Below are positions 48,247 to 57,272 of a DNA stretch of 64,000 nt, in pieces (the first letter of the stretch is position 1; each line of letters starts with the position of its first letter). The position numbers were made by a program, and so were the translations under genes. Below the pieces are notes generated by a model. It made no database searches and was not told the origin of the DNA. It was given only the letters and a program-made list of their open reading frames with translations. Location: NCBI GenBank assembly GCA_964352405.1, contig CAYGRY010000004.1, positions 1-64,000 on the forward strand, in the 5' to 3' direction. This DNA comes from UBA4207 sp964352405 (GTDB lineage: Bacteria; Bdellovibrionota; Bacteriovoracia; Bacteriovoracales; Bacteriovoracaceae).

Positions 48247-49930
48247 AAAAACCATTCTTTTTGCGCCACAAAGAGACTCTATAATCACCTGTCACTGACC
48301 ACGGTTGATTAAAAAAATATAGATTTAACCAACGTTTTAATGTAATTTCCGAAAAATTCGGCCACCAATAATGTCTTAGAGATATTAATTGTCTCGAATG
48401 GGTTTTATCTAGCTGTCCCAATGGATCAGAGTCTAAGAATTTATCAAAAATAAAATCATAATCAGTTATTGGTGCTCTGTTGCTAGAGTAATCAACTCCA
48501 CCGTAACCCCAGAGATACCAAGATAAAGGCCAGCCATTATCATCAAGGATGAGAACTCTTGGTTTTATGCTTCCTACAGGTTTATCTAAGCTGTCTCTAA
48601 TCTTTATCACTATATCTTCGTATTCTTTAGTCGTATGAACTTGAGAAATGAGTTCGTTTGCAGAGCCAGCAGAAATGAAATTGATATAGATCGTTTTAAA
48701 CAGACTAAGTGATAGAAGAATAGATAGACAGTAAAAATATTTTTTATCTAAATTTTTAAGCAATAAAGTTATCAATACAGCAAATGCCATGATTGGATAA
48801 AGAGAAAGCCATGGAACCTTTTCACCCAAGAAAGAATAGGTAAAAAGACTGGAGAAAAATATATAACTTGAAAATGCCAGAGTTGTCTTTTGCTTTTTAA
48901 TAAGCGTGATTGTGACGCGAAGAGCTGCAAAAACGATGGTGAAAAACAGAAAATAATCGATTGAGTTTTTTATTTTCAAAACGGAAAGAACAAAATCGGG
49001 TAAGCGTGATGGTAAAAGTAATGAGGTTGTAAAGATTACAAAAATAAAACTAACATTAATGATACGCCACTTGTAATCTTGCTTTGCAATCCATAATCCA
49101 GTTAGCAAAAGTAATGTTGGTGCAATCCAAACTTCGTAAATACTGATGATTAATGAATTGTAGAAAAATGGTCCCTTAATTCTTTCAACATGATGTTGAT
49201 TAAACCAATAGGAAAGACTTTTCCTATAAGCACCATCAAGAAATCCAGGCCAATATTGAAACCAGCCTGAATAGAGTGGAATTGATGAGATTAAAAAACC
49301 CAAAATAAAAATCCCTACATCTTTTAGTTTTGGAATTTCGACTTTTTTATTAACAATATTTTTAGTTAAAACAAATCCTGCCAAAAGAGCTAAGTGTACA
49401 AAGAAGTTCTCCTTTGTACTAAAATGAAGTCCCGAAACAAATCCGAGAAAGATGATCCAGTGTTTTGGTCTAACAATATATAAAAATAATCCAAGAGTAA
49501 TTTCTGCTAATACCAGGTAGTCGTGCCTTAAGTAACGAGACCAATATGTGAAGGTAGGCGAAATAGCCAAGAAAAGCATGATAAAAAACAATTGTCTCTT
49601 ATTCAGTCTTCTTCTAAAAAGTAATGGTGCTAAAGAAAGTAAGCATCCTAGAAGAGCGGGGATGAACCGCACTTGAGCTTTTGATAATGGTGCTGCTACC
49701 CAATGCCAAAGAGCCTGAAGGTGGTATAAAAAAGGCCCATGAAGCATGGGATCGTATTTATAAAATCCAGTGGAAAAAGAATTAGCAAAATATTTACCAT
49801 ATTGGGCATGGAGACTTTCATCATGATGAAGAGGTCTGTCTTCAAGAAAAGAGAACTTCAATATAAAACCAAATAAACTTAACAGAAGGAAAGGCCAATA
49901 TTCTTTTAAAAAAGATTTTACTTGTTCCAC
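48236..49930 (-). CDS. Agl23-like (TIGR03663) GT39-type membrane protein
   Basis: A 564-residue polytopic protein with about ten to twelve spans. The block RPLHHDESLHAQYGKYF, followed by YKYDPMLHGPFLYHLQAL, is characteristic of the family called flippase activity-associated protein Agl23 and of PMT/GT39-like transferases; the HDE acidic residues are the likely catalytic site. Such enzymes move sugars from polyprenyl phosphate to acceptors outside the membrane. It overlaps the UGM-like gene by 13 bases, and together with the GT2 gene forms a three-gene glycan operon. Confidence 0.85.
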   Translation of the reverse strand: MEQVKSFLKEYWPFLLLSLFGFILKFSFLEDRPLHHDESLHAQYGKYFANSFSTGFYKYDPMLHGPFLYHLQALWHWVAAPLSKAQVRFIPALLGCLLSLAPLLFRRRLNKRQLFFIMLFLAISPTFTYWSRYLRHDYLVLAEITLGLFLYIVRPKHWIIFLGFVSGLHFSTKENFFVHLALLAGFVLTKNIVNKKVEIPKLKDVGIFILGFLISSIPLYSGWFQYWPGFLDGAYRKSLSYWFNQHHVERIKGPFFYNSLIISIYEVWIAPTLLLLTGLWIAKQDYKWRIINVSFIFVIFTTSLLLPSRLPDFVLSVLKIKNSIDYFLFFTIVFAALRVTITLIKKQKTTLAFSSYIFFSSLFTYSFLGEKVPWLSLYPIMAFAVLITLLLKNLDKKYFYCLSILLSLSLFKTIYINFISAGSANELISQVHTTKEYEDIVIKIRDSLDKPVGSIKPRVLILDDNGWPLSWYLWGYGGVDYSSNRAPITDYDFIFDKFLDSDPLGQLDKTHSRQLISLRHYWWPNFSEITLKRWLNLYFFNQPWSVTGDYRVSLWRKKNGFFSE

Positions 49931-51288
49931 AGCGTAACTTCTTTTATACGATTGAAAATCATATCAACCCATTCGTGTCCTTGCATAAATGAATGGTCTT
50001 GATTTGAAACCTCATAATGCCAATGACCGAAGCGACCACGCGAATAGATTTCATAAGATTGTAGTTTAGAATGGCAGTCTTTAATAATCTCTGTTCTACC
50101 AATTCCAGGGACAGGGTAGCCATACTCAAGTCTTGTTGACCATTTGGATATGATTTGTTCTTTTGATTCAATAAGCTTATCTTTCAAAAGTGCGTTGATA
50201 CATTCTTCAATTAAATTCTTGGATACTGGTTTATGAGGTGACTCACTAACTTCAAGCATAAGAGAAAAATTGTCATCAGGATTGGGTACATTTTTGGGAC
50301 TGTATTGTGAGAATAGCGTTATTCTATAATAAGGGGAGTGGTCTTCAGGAAAATACATCCAACATTTACCTGCAAGATCTTTTGATGGTTGGCCTTTAAG
50401 CCCAATGCCGATGACGTGAGTGGATGAGTGTGGTAAAGACTTTGCTTGCTTAGTAACCTCTGCAAAATCCTCATCTTCAATCATTTTACATAATTTATCG
50501 ATTGGCATTGTACTAAACAATTTATCAAAAGAAATTTGCTGCCCATTACTAAGTGTTGCAACTTTAAACTTAGCGCTAATATTAACTACTTTAGTGTTAA
50601 AGATTACTCGCTCTTTAATGACTTTCTTTCCAAGGTTCTTCCAGATTTGACCTGTGCCGCCAACACTTGGAAATCTAAATGTAGCATTGGGTCCCCATGA
50701 AACATCAAGTTTGTTTGTTCTAATATTTTCTTCGACTCGACTAAGATCAACTGTCGCTACTCGCTCACTAATCCATTCATGATTCATTAGTTCTGGCGGA
50801 TGGGCCCAAACTTTAAAATTGTAAGGGTACATGAAAAGATCACATAAGCCTTTTCCGAATTGTTGATGTAGCCAGTCTTTGAAGTGATTTGGATTTCTTT
50901 CGTTTGATCTATTTTTAAGCCCCTCAAGGCAGGTATGAATTGTTTCTTGAGAAAGAAGATGGAAATTATATTGAAAAGGATATGGTACAAACTGATCGTT
51001 AATCCATACCCAACTTTCACGTTGATGATGAAGCCATCCCTCAGTTTCAAGAGCTTCATCCATGGCAGCATCAAATTCCTTATAGTGTGAAAATTGAACA
51101 TGTCCGCCAAGATCCCAAGTAAAGCCTTGCTCATCTAAGTAACTTCTAGAAAGACCTCCAAACTGATCCCCGGCCTCAACGACAAAATAATCTTCATATT
51201 TTAAACCGCGAAGTCGATAGCATGCTCCAATAGTGGTTGGACCTGCTCCTACAAAGAGGATTGGTGTATGTTTTGGGATTGTTTCCAT
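49918..51288 (-). CDS. FAD-dependent UGM/amine-oxidase-like protein
   Basis: A 456-residue flavoprotein. ILFVGAGPTTIGACYRL binds FAD, VVEAGDQFGGLSRSY is the following GG motif, and WDLGGHVQFSHY resembles UDP-galactopyranose mutase and the protoporphyrinogen-oxidase group. FRFPSVGGTGQIW is another conserved block. In glycan clusters such proteins often act on UDP-sugars or polyprenyl-linked sugars. It overlaps the GT2 gene by 40 bases and the Agl23-like gene by 13 bases, which argues for strict co-translation of the three. Confidence 0.85.
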   Translation of the reverse strand: METIPKHTPILFVGAGPTTIGACYRLRGLKYEDYFVVEAGDQFGGLSRSYLDEQGFTWDLGGHVQFSHYKEFDAAMDEALETEGWLHHQRESWVWINDQFVPYPFQYNFHLLSQETIHTCLEGLKNRSNERNPNHFKDWLHQQFGKGLCDLFMYPYNFKVWAHPPELMNHEWISERVATVDLSRVEENIRTNKLDVSWGPNATFRFPSVGGTGQIWKNLGKKVIKERVIFNTKVVNISAKFKVATLSNGQQISFDKLFSTMPIDKLCKMIEDEDFAEVTKQAKSLPHSSTHVIGIGLKGQPSKDLAGKCWMYFPEDHSPYYRITLFSQYSPKNVPNPDDNFSLMLEVSESPHKPVSKNLIEECINALLKDKLIESKEQIISKWSTRLEYGYPVPGIGRTEIIKDCHSKLQSYEIYSRGRFGHWHYEVSNQDHSFMQGHEWVDMIFNRIKEVTLWNK

Positions 51289-51992
51289 GAGTTCCTAGTC
51301 AGCCAAAAATGATATAATTCACCAAAGCAACGTTTACAGATTTTTAGTAAATTCATTCTATTAATCGAGTTTACTCCCCTTTGTCTCTCACAGTGAGTGA
51401 CAAAAGCTTGTTTAATGTCGCTGGTTTTTGAAAGAATAATCGATATAAAAATATTAGGTGCAAATGTTTTTCGTGGAATAAATTTAAGGCAATGATTTAA
51501 GTTGTTGGCAGGTATCAGTCTAAATGGACAATTCGCATCCTCAACTTTCACATGAAAGAGTAGGCGAATAATCTTCTTTAAAATCCTTGATACCAGTAAA
51601 CGCTCTTTTGGATCTTGTCTATTTCGTCTTATACCTAATACTGGTTGTGATTTATTTCGTTGTTCCCAAAGTGGCAAAAGATCGGCAATTGGGATTTGCT
51701 GATCACTATCCATTTGAAAAATCCAATCAGTCTTATCTTCAAGAGCTTGATAATATCCGTTAAGTACGGCACTACCATGACCACCATTGGCTTGATTGAT
51801 GATTTTTAACCAGTTTCTTGTTAATGCTGCACTTTCCAGTAATTCAGCTGAATTATCTTTAGAACCATCATTAATGGCATAAATACATGTCTGTGCATCG
51901 ATTAAGTCTATGAAACCATCGAGTTCTTTTATTAGACTGGGAATACAGTCTGCTTCATTATAGAAGGGAATGACGATGGCCAATTTATCCAT
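51249..51992 (-). CDS. Glycosyltransferase family 2
   Basis: A 247-residue GT-A enzyme. LAIVIPFYNEADCIPSLI starts the fold, YAINDGSKDNSAEL and WIFQMDSDQQIP (DxD) bind the nucleotide sugar, and ANGGHGSAVLNGYYQAL is typical of dolichyl-phosphate-glucose/mannose synthase-like members. No membrane segments at the C-terminus. First gene of the operon with the UGM-like and Agl23-like genes. Confidence 0.9.
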   Translation of the reverse strand: MDKLAIVIPFYNEADCIPSLIKELDGFIDLIDAQTCIYAINDGSKDNSAELLESAALTRNWLKIINQANGGHGSAVLNGYYQALEDKTDWIFQMDSDQQIPIADLLPLWEQRNKSQPVLGIRRNRQDPKERLLVSRILKKIIRLLFHVKVEDANCPFRLIPANNLNHCLKFIPRKTFAPNIFISIILSKTSDIKQAFVTHCERQRGVNSINRMNLLKICKRCFGELYHFWLTRNSWKQSQNIHQSSL

Positions 51993-52084
51993 TCAGTCTT
52001 CTTGGGTTGAGAGTTATTATGCCTAGTTGAATTCTACTATGTTGAGGGCAAAATAGACATTATTTTGCGATGAAGGAAAAAAGG

Positions 52085-53317
52085 ATGCTCAAAAATTTAA
52101 TTGATATAAAACATCAGCTTTCCGAAGTCGATCAATCAACCAAAAAGAATATTTTCTTTTTAGGCTTAGCCGTTTTTCTTGTACTGCTCTCATACCCATT
52201 AATACGCTCAGCCTCTACGGCAATATTTTTACAATCGTTCGGCGCTAAAAGCTCACCTCTAGTTTGGGTTTGGTCAGTATTAGCATTATCAATTTTAGTA
52301 AGCTTCTATAATCACTTTCAACTCAAGTGGAGAATCCATATTCTCTACGCAGGTACTGGTCTTTTTAGTATTGCTTTCATACTTTTTTGTTTCTCTATGG
52401 TTCAATCAGGAAACACATTCTTTGCATGGCCTTTCTACATATGGAAAGAGGTCTATATTGTGGTGATGCTCCATATGGTTTATGGGCTACTCAACACTTT
52501 AGTCGATATTAAAATTGCTAAGATCTTATATGGACCGCTAGGAGCGATTGGGTCTCTTGGCGGAGTTTTTGGCGGTCTTCTAACAAGCCAATTTACTAAA
52601 ACGTATGGCTTAAGTGGTATCACCATCGCTGGTGGCGTTATCATTTTATTATCGATATTTAGTTATCTCATGGCAGATAAAACGGATATTAAAAAAGCAA
52701 ATGATAAGACGGATGTTTCACCTCTAGCCTCGGTTAGTAATGTCAAAACATATACCGCACTCATGGCAGCCATCGTGATTCTTTCTCAATTTGTTATTAA
52801 TCTTGCCAACTTTAAATTCAATGTCTTGTTTGAATTGGCAGTTCCAGATCAAGTCACAAAAACGGAGCAGCTTGGACGTTTGTATACATGGATCAATCTT
52901 ATTGCGTTTATGTTGCAAATCATCGTCCTTCCGTTCTTACTTCGCTTTGTAAGTCTTAGAAGAATTCATCTACTCATACCAATTATTTACCTTGCGACAC
53001 AAATGTGGACTCTGGGTGGTGGAGCCTTAGCCGTTGCTTCAATGTTTATGGTATTAAAAGGCACAGATTATTCAATTTTTGCAGTAAGCAAAGAACTTCT
53101 TTATTTTCCTTTAACAAATAAACAAAAATATGGTGCTAAATATATTGTCGACATGTTTTGTTATCGATTTGGAAAAGGAATAATCTCTTTCATTATGATT
53201 TATGTACAGGCCTTATTTTGGATTGATACTTTATTGTATGCATCCTTAATTCTTTGGCTTGTGGCCGTTATTCCTCTTACAAAAATACATACTTTATTAA
53301 CCAAGGATCAAAAATGA
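52085..53317 (+). CDS. Tlc/Npt-type nucleotide (ATP/ADP) transporter-like protein
   Basis: A ~410-residue polytopic protein with about twelve spans. The segment KGTDYSIFAVSKELLYFPLT, then KYGAKYIVDMFCYRFGKG, reproduces the hallmark of the ADP/ATP translocase (Tlc, Npt1/Npt2) group, which exchanges or imports nucleotides in Rickettsia, Chlamydia and other bacteria living on host cells. Many bacterial relatives are less specific MFS-like carriers. A predator would profit from it in taking up prey nucleotides (inference). ATG 52085 has AGGA in front; ATG 52070 is also possible. It overlaps the peptidase gene by 4 bases (ATGA), so the two are coupled. Confidence 0.82.
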   Translation: MLKNLIDIKHQLSEVDQSTKKNIFFLGLAVFLVLLSYPLIRSASTAIFLQSFGAKSSPLVWVWSVLALSILVSFYNHFQLKWRIHILYAGTGLFSIAFILFCFSMVQSGNTFFAWPFYIWKEVYIVVMLHMVYGLLNTLVDIKIAKILYGPLGAIGSLGGVFGGLLTSQFTKTYGLSGITIAGGVIILLSIFSYLMADKTDIKKANDKTDVSPLASVSNVKTYTALMAAIVILSQFVINLANFKFNVLFELAVPDQVTKTEQLGRLYTWINLIAFMLQIIVLPFLLRFVSLRRIHLLIPIIYLATQMWTLGGGALAVASMFMVLKGTDYSIFAVSKELLYFPLTNKQKYGAKYIVDMFCYRFGKGIISFIMIYVQALFWIDTLLYASLILWLVAVIPLTKIHTLLTKDQK

Positions 53318-55332
53318 CTAATGTACTTATGGAAAAATCTTCGCTTGATTACGAAGCCTTTCCTTTTAATAAATTAGATAATAGCCAATTTCTTCCAAGC
53401 CTAAAAACGTCAATTGAAATGGCAAAAGCTAGACTTGAAAAAATTAAAGAAATTAAAGAACCAACATTTGAAAATACAGTTGTCGAATTGGAGTTTATTG
53501 ACGCTGAATTAAATCAAGTTTCTTCCGTTTTTTACAATTTACATCACGCTGAAAAAACCGATGAGATTCAAAGTATGGCAGAAGAGTTTTCTTCTTTAAT
53601 TACAGCTTATGGAAATGATGTAGCACTTGATTCGAAGCTATTTTCTCAAATTCAAAAAGTTTGGGATAAGAGACAGGGCCTTAAAGGTGAAGATCTGATG
53701 TTGCTTGAAAAAACCTATAAGGGATTCGTAAGAGAAGGGGCCAATCTAAATGACGAACAAAAAGAAAAGTTAAGAGCTATTGATACAGAATTAGCCGATA
53801 AAAAAATTAAGTTTTCAGATAACTTATTAAAAGCCACGAATAAATTTTTTATGCATATTACAGATGAGTCAAAGCTTAAAGGGTTGCCGGACTCTGCGCT
53901 TGAAGCCGCCAGCGAAGAATCCATTGATCGAAAGCTTGAAGGTTGGGTTTTCACTCTGCACTACCCAAGCTTTATGCCATTTATGACTTATGCTGAAAAT
54001 AGAGAGCTTCGACAAAAAATTTATATGGCCTTCGCCACAAGAGCTTATAAAGGTGAGTTTGATAATAGAGAACTTGCCAAAAGAATCGCTTGGCTATCGT
54101 ATGAAAGAGCAAAGCTACTTGGGTATAAAGACCACTCATTTTATGTCTTAGAAGAGAGAATGGCGAAAGAGCCTGCAAAAGTAAAAACTTTTATGCAGGA
54201 TCTATTGGATAAGGCTACTCCTGCAGCAAAGAAAGAAATTGAAGATATGCAACAATGGGTTGATACCAAAAATGGTCCCAATCCAATTCAAGCTTGGGAT
54301 TACGCTCATTGGTCTGAAAAACTTAAGATGGAACGTTTTAAAGTTGATGATGAAATGCTTAGACCTTATTTCAAACTTGAAAATGCAATCGATGGCGTCT
54401 TTGCGGCAGCTAATAAGCTTTATGGGCTAAACTTTAAAACTAGATCTGATCTTCCAGGCTATCACAAAGATGTTAAGGTTTTTGAAGTTTTAGATAGTGA
54501 CCAAAGTTTTATCGGCCTGTTTTATGCTGATTTCTTTCCTCGACCTACGAAATCTGGAGGGGCTTGGGCCAATAATATTCGTAGTCAATGGATGGAGAAT
54601 AATCAAGACATTAGGCCACATGCCTCAATAGTTTGTAATTTTACAAAACCTACTTCAACCAAGCCATCTCTATTAACTCTAGATGAAGTCTTAACTCTAT
54701 TTCATGAATTTGGACATGCTCTTCATATTTTACTATCGAAAGTAAAATATAGATCTCTTTCTTGTACGAGTGTGTATTGGGACTTTGTCGAATTACCAAG
54801 TCAGATTTTTGAAAATTGGGTCTACGAAAAAGAATGTCTTGAATTATTTGCTAAGCATTATGAGACTGGTGAACTTATTCCCGATGAATTAATTAAAAAT
54901 GTAAAAGCCGCCTCCGCCTTTCATGAAGGCAGAAATACTCTTAGACAATTAGCTTTTGCACTTTTGGATATGGGATGGTTTTCTGGAGATCCTTCAAAGA
55001 TCGATGATTTAGAAAAGTTTGAAGAATCAATCATGGCTGCAACTTCAACAACTCCAAAAGTTGAAGGTACATGCTCGAGTACGGCCTTTTCTCATATCTT
55101 TGATGGAGGCTACTCTTCAGGTTATTACAGCTATAAATGGGCCGAAGTACTTGATGCTGATGCTTTTGCCTACTTTAAAGAGAATGGAATTTTCAATAAA
55201 GAGATAGCAAAAAAGTTTAGACAGAATGTATTAGAAAAAGGCGGAAGTGCCCATCCCATGGAGCTTTATAAAAATTTCAGAGGAAAAGAGCCTTCAGTCG
55301 AGCCACTTCTTAAGCGAGCAGGCTTACTTTAG
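53314..55332 (+). CDS. M3-family metallo-oligopeptidase
   Basis: A 672-residue zinc peptidase of the thimet oligopeptidase/OpdA/Dcp group. The zinc motif FHEFGHALH (about residues 465-473) and a following Glu in VYWDFVELPSQIFENW are the site; the C-terminal HPMELYKNFRGKEP is typical. No signal peptide, so it is cytoplasmic and trims peptides of up to about 20 residues, for example from uptake. ATG 53314 with AAGGA upstream; the longer frame starts inside the transporter gene. Coupled to the nucleotide transporter. Confidence 0.94.
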   Translation: MTNVLMEKSSLDYEAFPFNKLDNSQFLPSLKTSIEMAKARLEKIKEIKEPTFENTVVELEFIDAELNQVSSVFYNLHHAEKTDEIQSMAEEFSSLITAYGNDVALDSKLFSQIQKVWDKRQGLKGEDLMLLEKTYKGFVREGANLNDEQKEKLRAIDTELADKKIKFSDNLLKATNKFFMHITDESKLKGLPDSALEAASEESIDRKLEGWVFTLHYPSFMPFMTYAENRELRQKIYMAFATRAYKGEFDNRELAKRIAWLSYERAKLLGYKDHSFYVLEERMAKEPAKVKTFMQDLLDKATPAAKKEIEDMQQWVDTKNGPNPIQAWDYAHWSEKLKMERFKVDDEMLRPYFKLENAIDGVFAAANKLYGLNFKTRSDLPGYHKDVKVFEVLDSDQSFIGLFYADFFPRPTKSGGAWANNIRSQWMENNQDIRPHASIVCNFTKPTSTKPSLLTLDEVLTLFHEFGHALHILLSKVKYRSLSCTSVYWDFVELPSQIFENWVYEKECLELFAKHYETGELIPDELIKNVKAASAFHEGRNTLRQLAFALLDMGWFSGDPSKIDDLEKFEESIMAATSTTPKVEGTCSSTAFSHIFDGGYSSGYYSYKWAEVLDADAFAYFKENGIFNKEIAKKFRQNVLEKGGSAHPMELYKNFRGKEPSVEPLLKRAGLL

Positions 55333-55380
55333 AACTGGTTATATTTGCCCCTAATTAAATAAGCGCAAAGGTCAACAAAC

Positions 55381-55424
55381 AGATTCTTCGATAGGTAATT
55401 ATCTAATTATTTATCGGAGAATCT
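55381..55424 (+). promoter_or_regulatory. Hairpin that masks the ribosome site of the gene at 55427
   Basis: AGATTCTTCGATA (55381-55393) pairs with TATCGGAGAATCT (55412-55424): 13 pairs with one G-U, loop of 18. The GGAG ribosome site lies in the right arm. It may be an RNA switch or thermometer. Confidence 0.6.
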
Positions 55425-55426
55425 TT

Positions 55427-56212
55427 ATGCGCTACCTTGCTGCTGTCTTGTTTTTGATAAACTCAGCCTACGCTTCTACTCTTAATGTAACCGGCTTTAG
55501 TGGAAGTTACGAAGCCCCAAATGGTTCAGGCGTTGCCGATAACTTTGAAGTTCCTTTTAAAAACAAACAAGTTCAAATTACTATTGAAGCAGCAGGTGAA
55601 GGATATGTCTTAACTGCAGGTGATGATCAATGGGAGTGGGCCAACCCTTCTGACTGGGTAAAGGATCTTAAAACAGCCGAGTGGAGTGGAGTCGATGTAG
55701 TCGTTGGTGCAACTTCACAAAGAGCAGCCATTGGACATCTTACTGGAATTCATGAAGATAAAATGATTACGATTGAAGGCCTGAGTGCTCAGTGTGCTGG
55801 TGCAGCTGAACTGATTGAGAGCTGTCTTAATGGTGAAGGTTCTGTATCACTGTCAAAACTTGTTTATCAAAGTGCGCTTCGATCTGATCAATTTAGCTCA
55901 ATTCTTCGGGCTATTGTTAAAGCTTTAGATCTAACGGGTCGTGGTGATGACACTACTGTAGAATCTCTTCAGTTAAATATTTCTAATAATAAATTTAAGG
56001 GCGCAGTTAAGGTCAATGTAGGAATAAGCGCTACTGTAAAGTTTGAAGGCTTAGTTGAATATTCTAAAGCCGAAAAGAAAACCTCAATCAGACTTGATAA
56101 AGCAAAAGCGAGCTTTCTAGATGTTCGTGGCAAAATCTTTGATGAACTTGAAGAAGCTCAATCAGAAACTTTTATTGTCGAGCGCCCTTGGATTTATATC
56201 TTATCTGAATAA
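55427..56212 (+). CDS. Exported protein of unknown function, with hairpin-masked ribosome site
   Basis: A 261-residue protein I do not recognise. Signal peptide MRYLAAVLFLINSAYA. The mature part is beta-rich (NVTGFSGSYEAPNG, VQITIEAAGEGYVLTAG) and contains a helical insert of about residues 120-180 with two cysteines (AQCAGAAELIESC). Many Asn, Gly and Val suggest a periplasmic beta domain. The only ribosome site is in the stem described at 55381-55424, so its translation is probably regulated. Its last 19 bases overlap the saccharopine dehydrogenase gene on the other strand. Confidence 0.73.
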   Translation: MRYLAAVLFLINSAYASTLNVTGFSGSYEAPNGSGVADNFEVPFKNKQVQITIEAAGEGYVLTAGDDQWEWANPSDWVKDLKTAEWSGVDVVVGATSQRAAIGHLTGIHEDKMITIEGLSAQCAGAAELIESCLNGEGSVSLSKLVYQSALRSDQFSSILRAIVKALDLTGRGDDTTVESLQLNISNNKFKGAVKVNVGISATVKFEGLVEYSKAEKKTSIRLDKAKASFLDVRGKIFDELEEAQSETFIVERPWIYILSE

Positions 56213-57246
56213 TCTTTGAATATTTCTAATGATCTCTTAAAGACAGGGTAATCATTATCAATTGCAAATGATCTAAGATGTGGAAGTAGTTGTGAGGCGA
56301 AGTCCTCACTACTTTCAAGTGGCAATAGTGACGGAAGATTATCAACCGCCAATATGTGTCTAATTTTGCCAGCAATTAATTTTGATTGAAGAGGTTGTAG
56401 CCATGAGCCAACACGATCATAAAGTGGGATCGGGTTTAAGTCTCCCGATGGATCGCAGCTGACGTCACAAATAATTGATAGAGCTTCATCTTCAAGCATA
56501 TCTTCAGTAATAAATGGTGGAATTTTTTTATTGATCAAAGCCGTGTTGATAAAAACATCATGTTCGGCAATGGCTTTAAATGGTCCGCCACCTTTTGTTT
56601 CTTCATAATCCCAGCCAGTCGCAGCAATGCCAATATTATTTAAAAGTGTCATCGCCCCATTACCACAACGACCTTTAGCACCAACCACCATGACTCTTGG
56701 AATTTTACCGCTCAGTCTTTCTTTTAAGGATTGTATCCATTCATTTTGATTTTCATGATCTTTAAGTGAGGCAAACTCTTTGCCTTGGCTAAGATCGGCC
56801 CAAGAGTCCATGGCCGCAGCTGCTCCACTAAAACCTGCCCAAAAACCAAAAGCGGCAACACGTCTATTATTTTCGTCAATAAGATACTCAAGATCATAAA
56901 GGCTTCCACCGCCTTCATTGAATCTTTGCAATAATTCCTTAGCACCGGATTGGCCTTTATAAGCATGAGCAAAATAAATATGCTTATGAATTAAAGGCTC
57001 ACGACTATCTGGTAATTCTTTAAGACCAAGAATAATGGCTTCTTTAGGTGCTTTAGTCCATGAGTGTGCTTCAACGAGCTCACATCCCTTACTGGCATAG
57101 ACTTCGTCATCGATGATGCGATCATGACAACGCTCTACAAATATTTGATGTCCGTCAGCAAGAATTTGCTCAGCACCTGTAGGTGTAAGTGGGGTGCGAC
57201 GTTCATGGTCTTTAGTTTCAGATCTTAGCCAAAAAATTGATTTCAT
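56194..57246 (-). CDS. Saccharopine dehydrogenase, lysine-forming (LYS1) type
   Basis: A 350-residue enzyme of the AlaDH/PNT N-terminal fold. WLRSETKDHERRTPLTPTGA is the substrate-side block, followed by AYKGQSGA and GGGSLYDLEYL, and the NAD part VMVVGAKGRCGNGAM. CDVSCDPSG and AVDNLPSLLPLESSEDFA are also close to fungal LYS1 (EC 1.5.1.7). LYS1 makes lysine from saccharopine in fungi, while bacteria mostly use the diaminopimelate route; in some bacteria it works in the reverse direction for lysine breakdown. The direction here is not known. Confidence 0.85.
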   Translation of the reverse strand: MKSIFWLRSETKDHERRTPLTPTGAEQILADGHQIFVERCHDRIIDDEVYASKGCELVEAHSWTKAPKEAIILGLKELPDSREPLIHKHIYFAHAYKGQSGAKELLQRFNEGGGSLYDLEYLIDENNRRVAAFGFWAGFSGAAAAMDSWADLSQGKEFASLKDHENQNEWIQSLKERLSGKIPRVMVVGAKGRCGNGAMTLLNNIGIAATGWDYEETKGGGPFKAIAEHDVFINTALINKKIPPFITEDMLEDEALSIICDVSCDPSGDLNPIPLYDRVGSWLQPLQSKLIAGKIRHILAVDNLPSLLPLESSEDFASQLLPHLRSFAIDNDYPVFKRSLEIFKDYSDKI

Positions 57247-57272
57247 AGCGCTATTATAAATTGAATCCTAGC

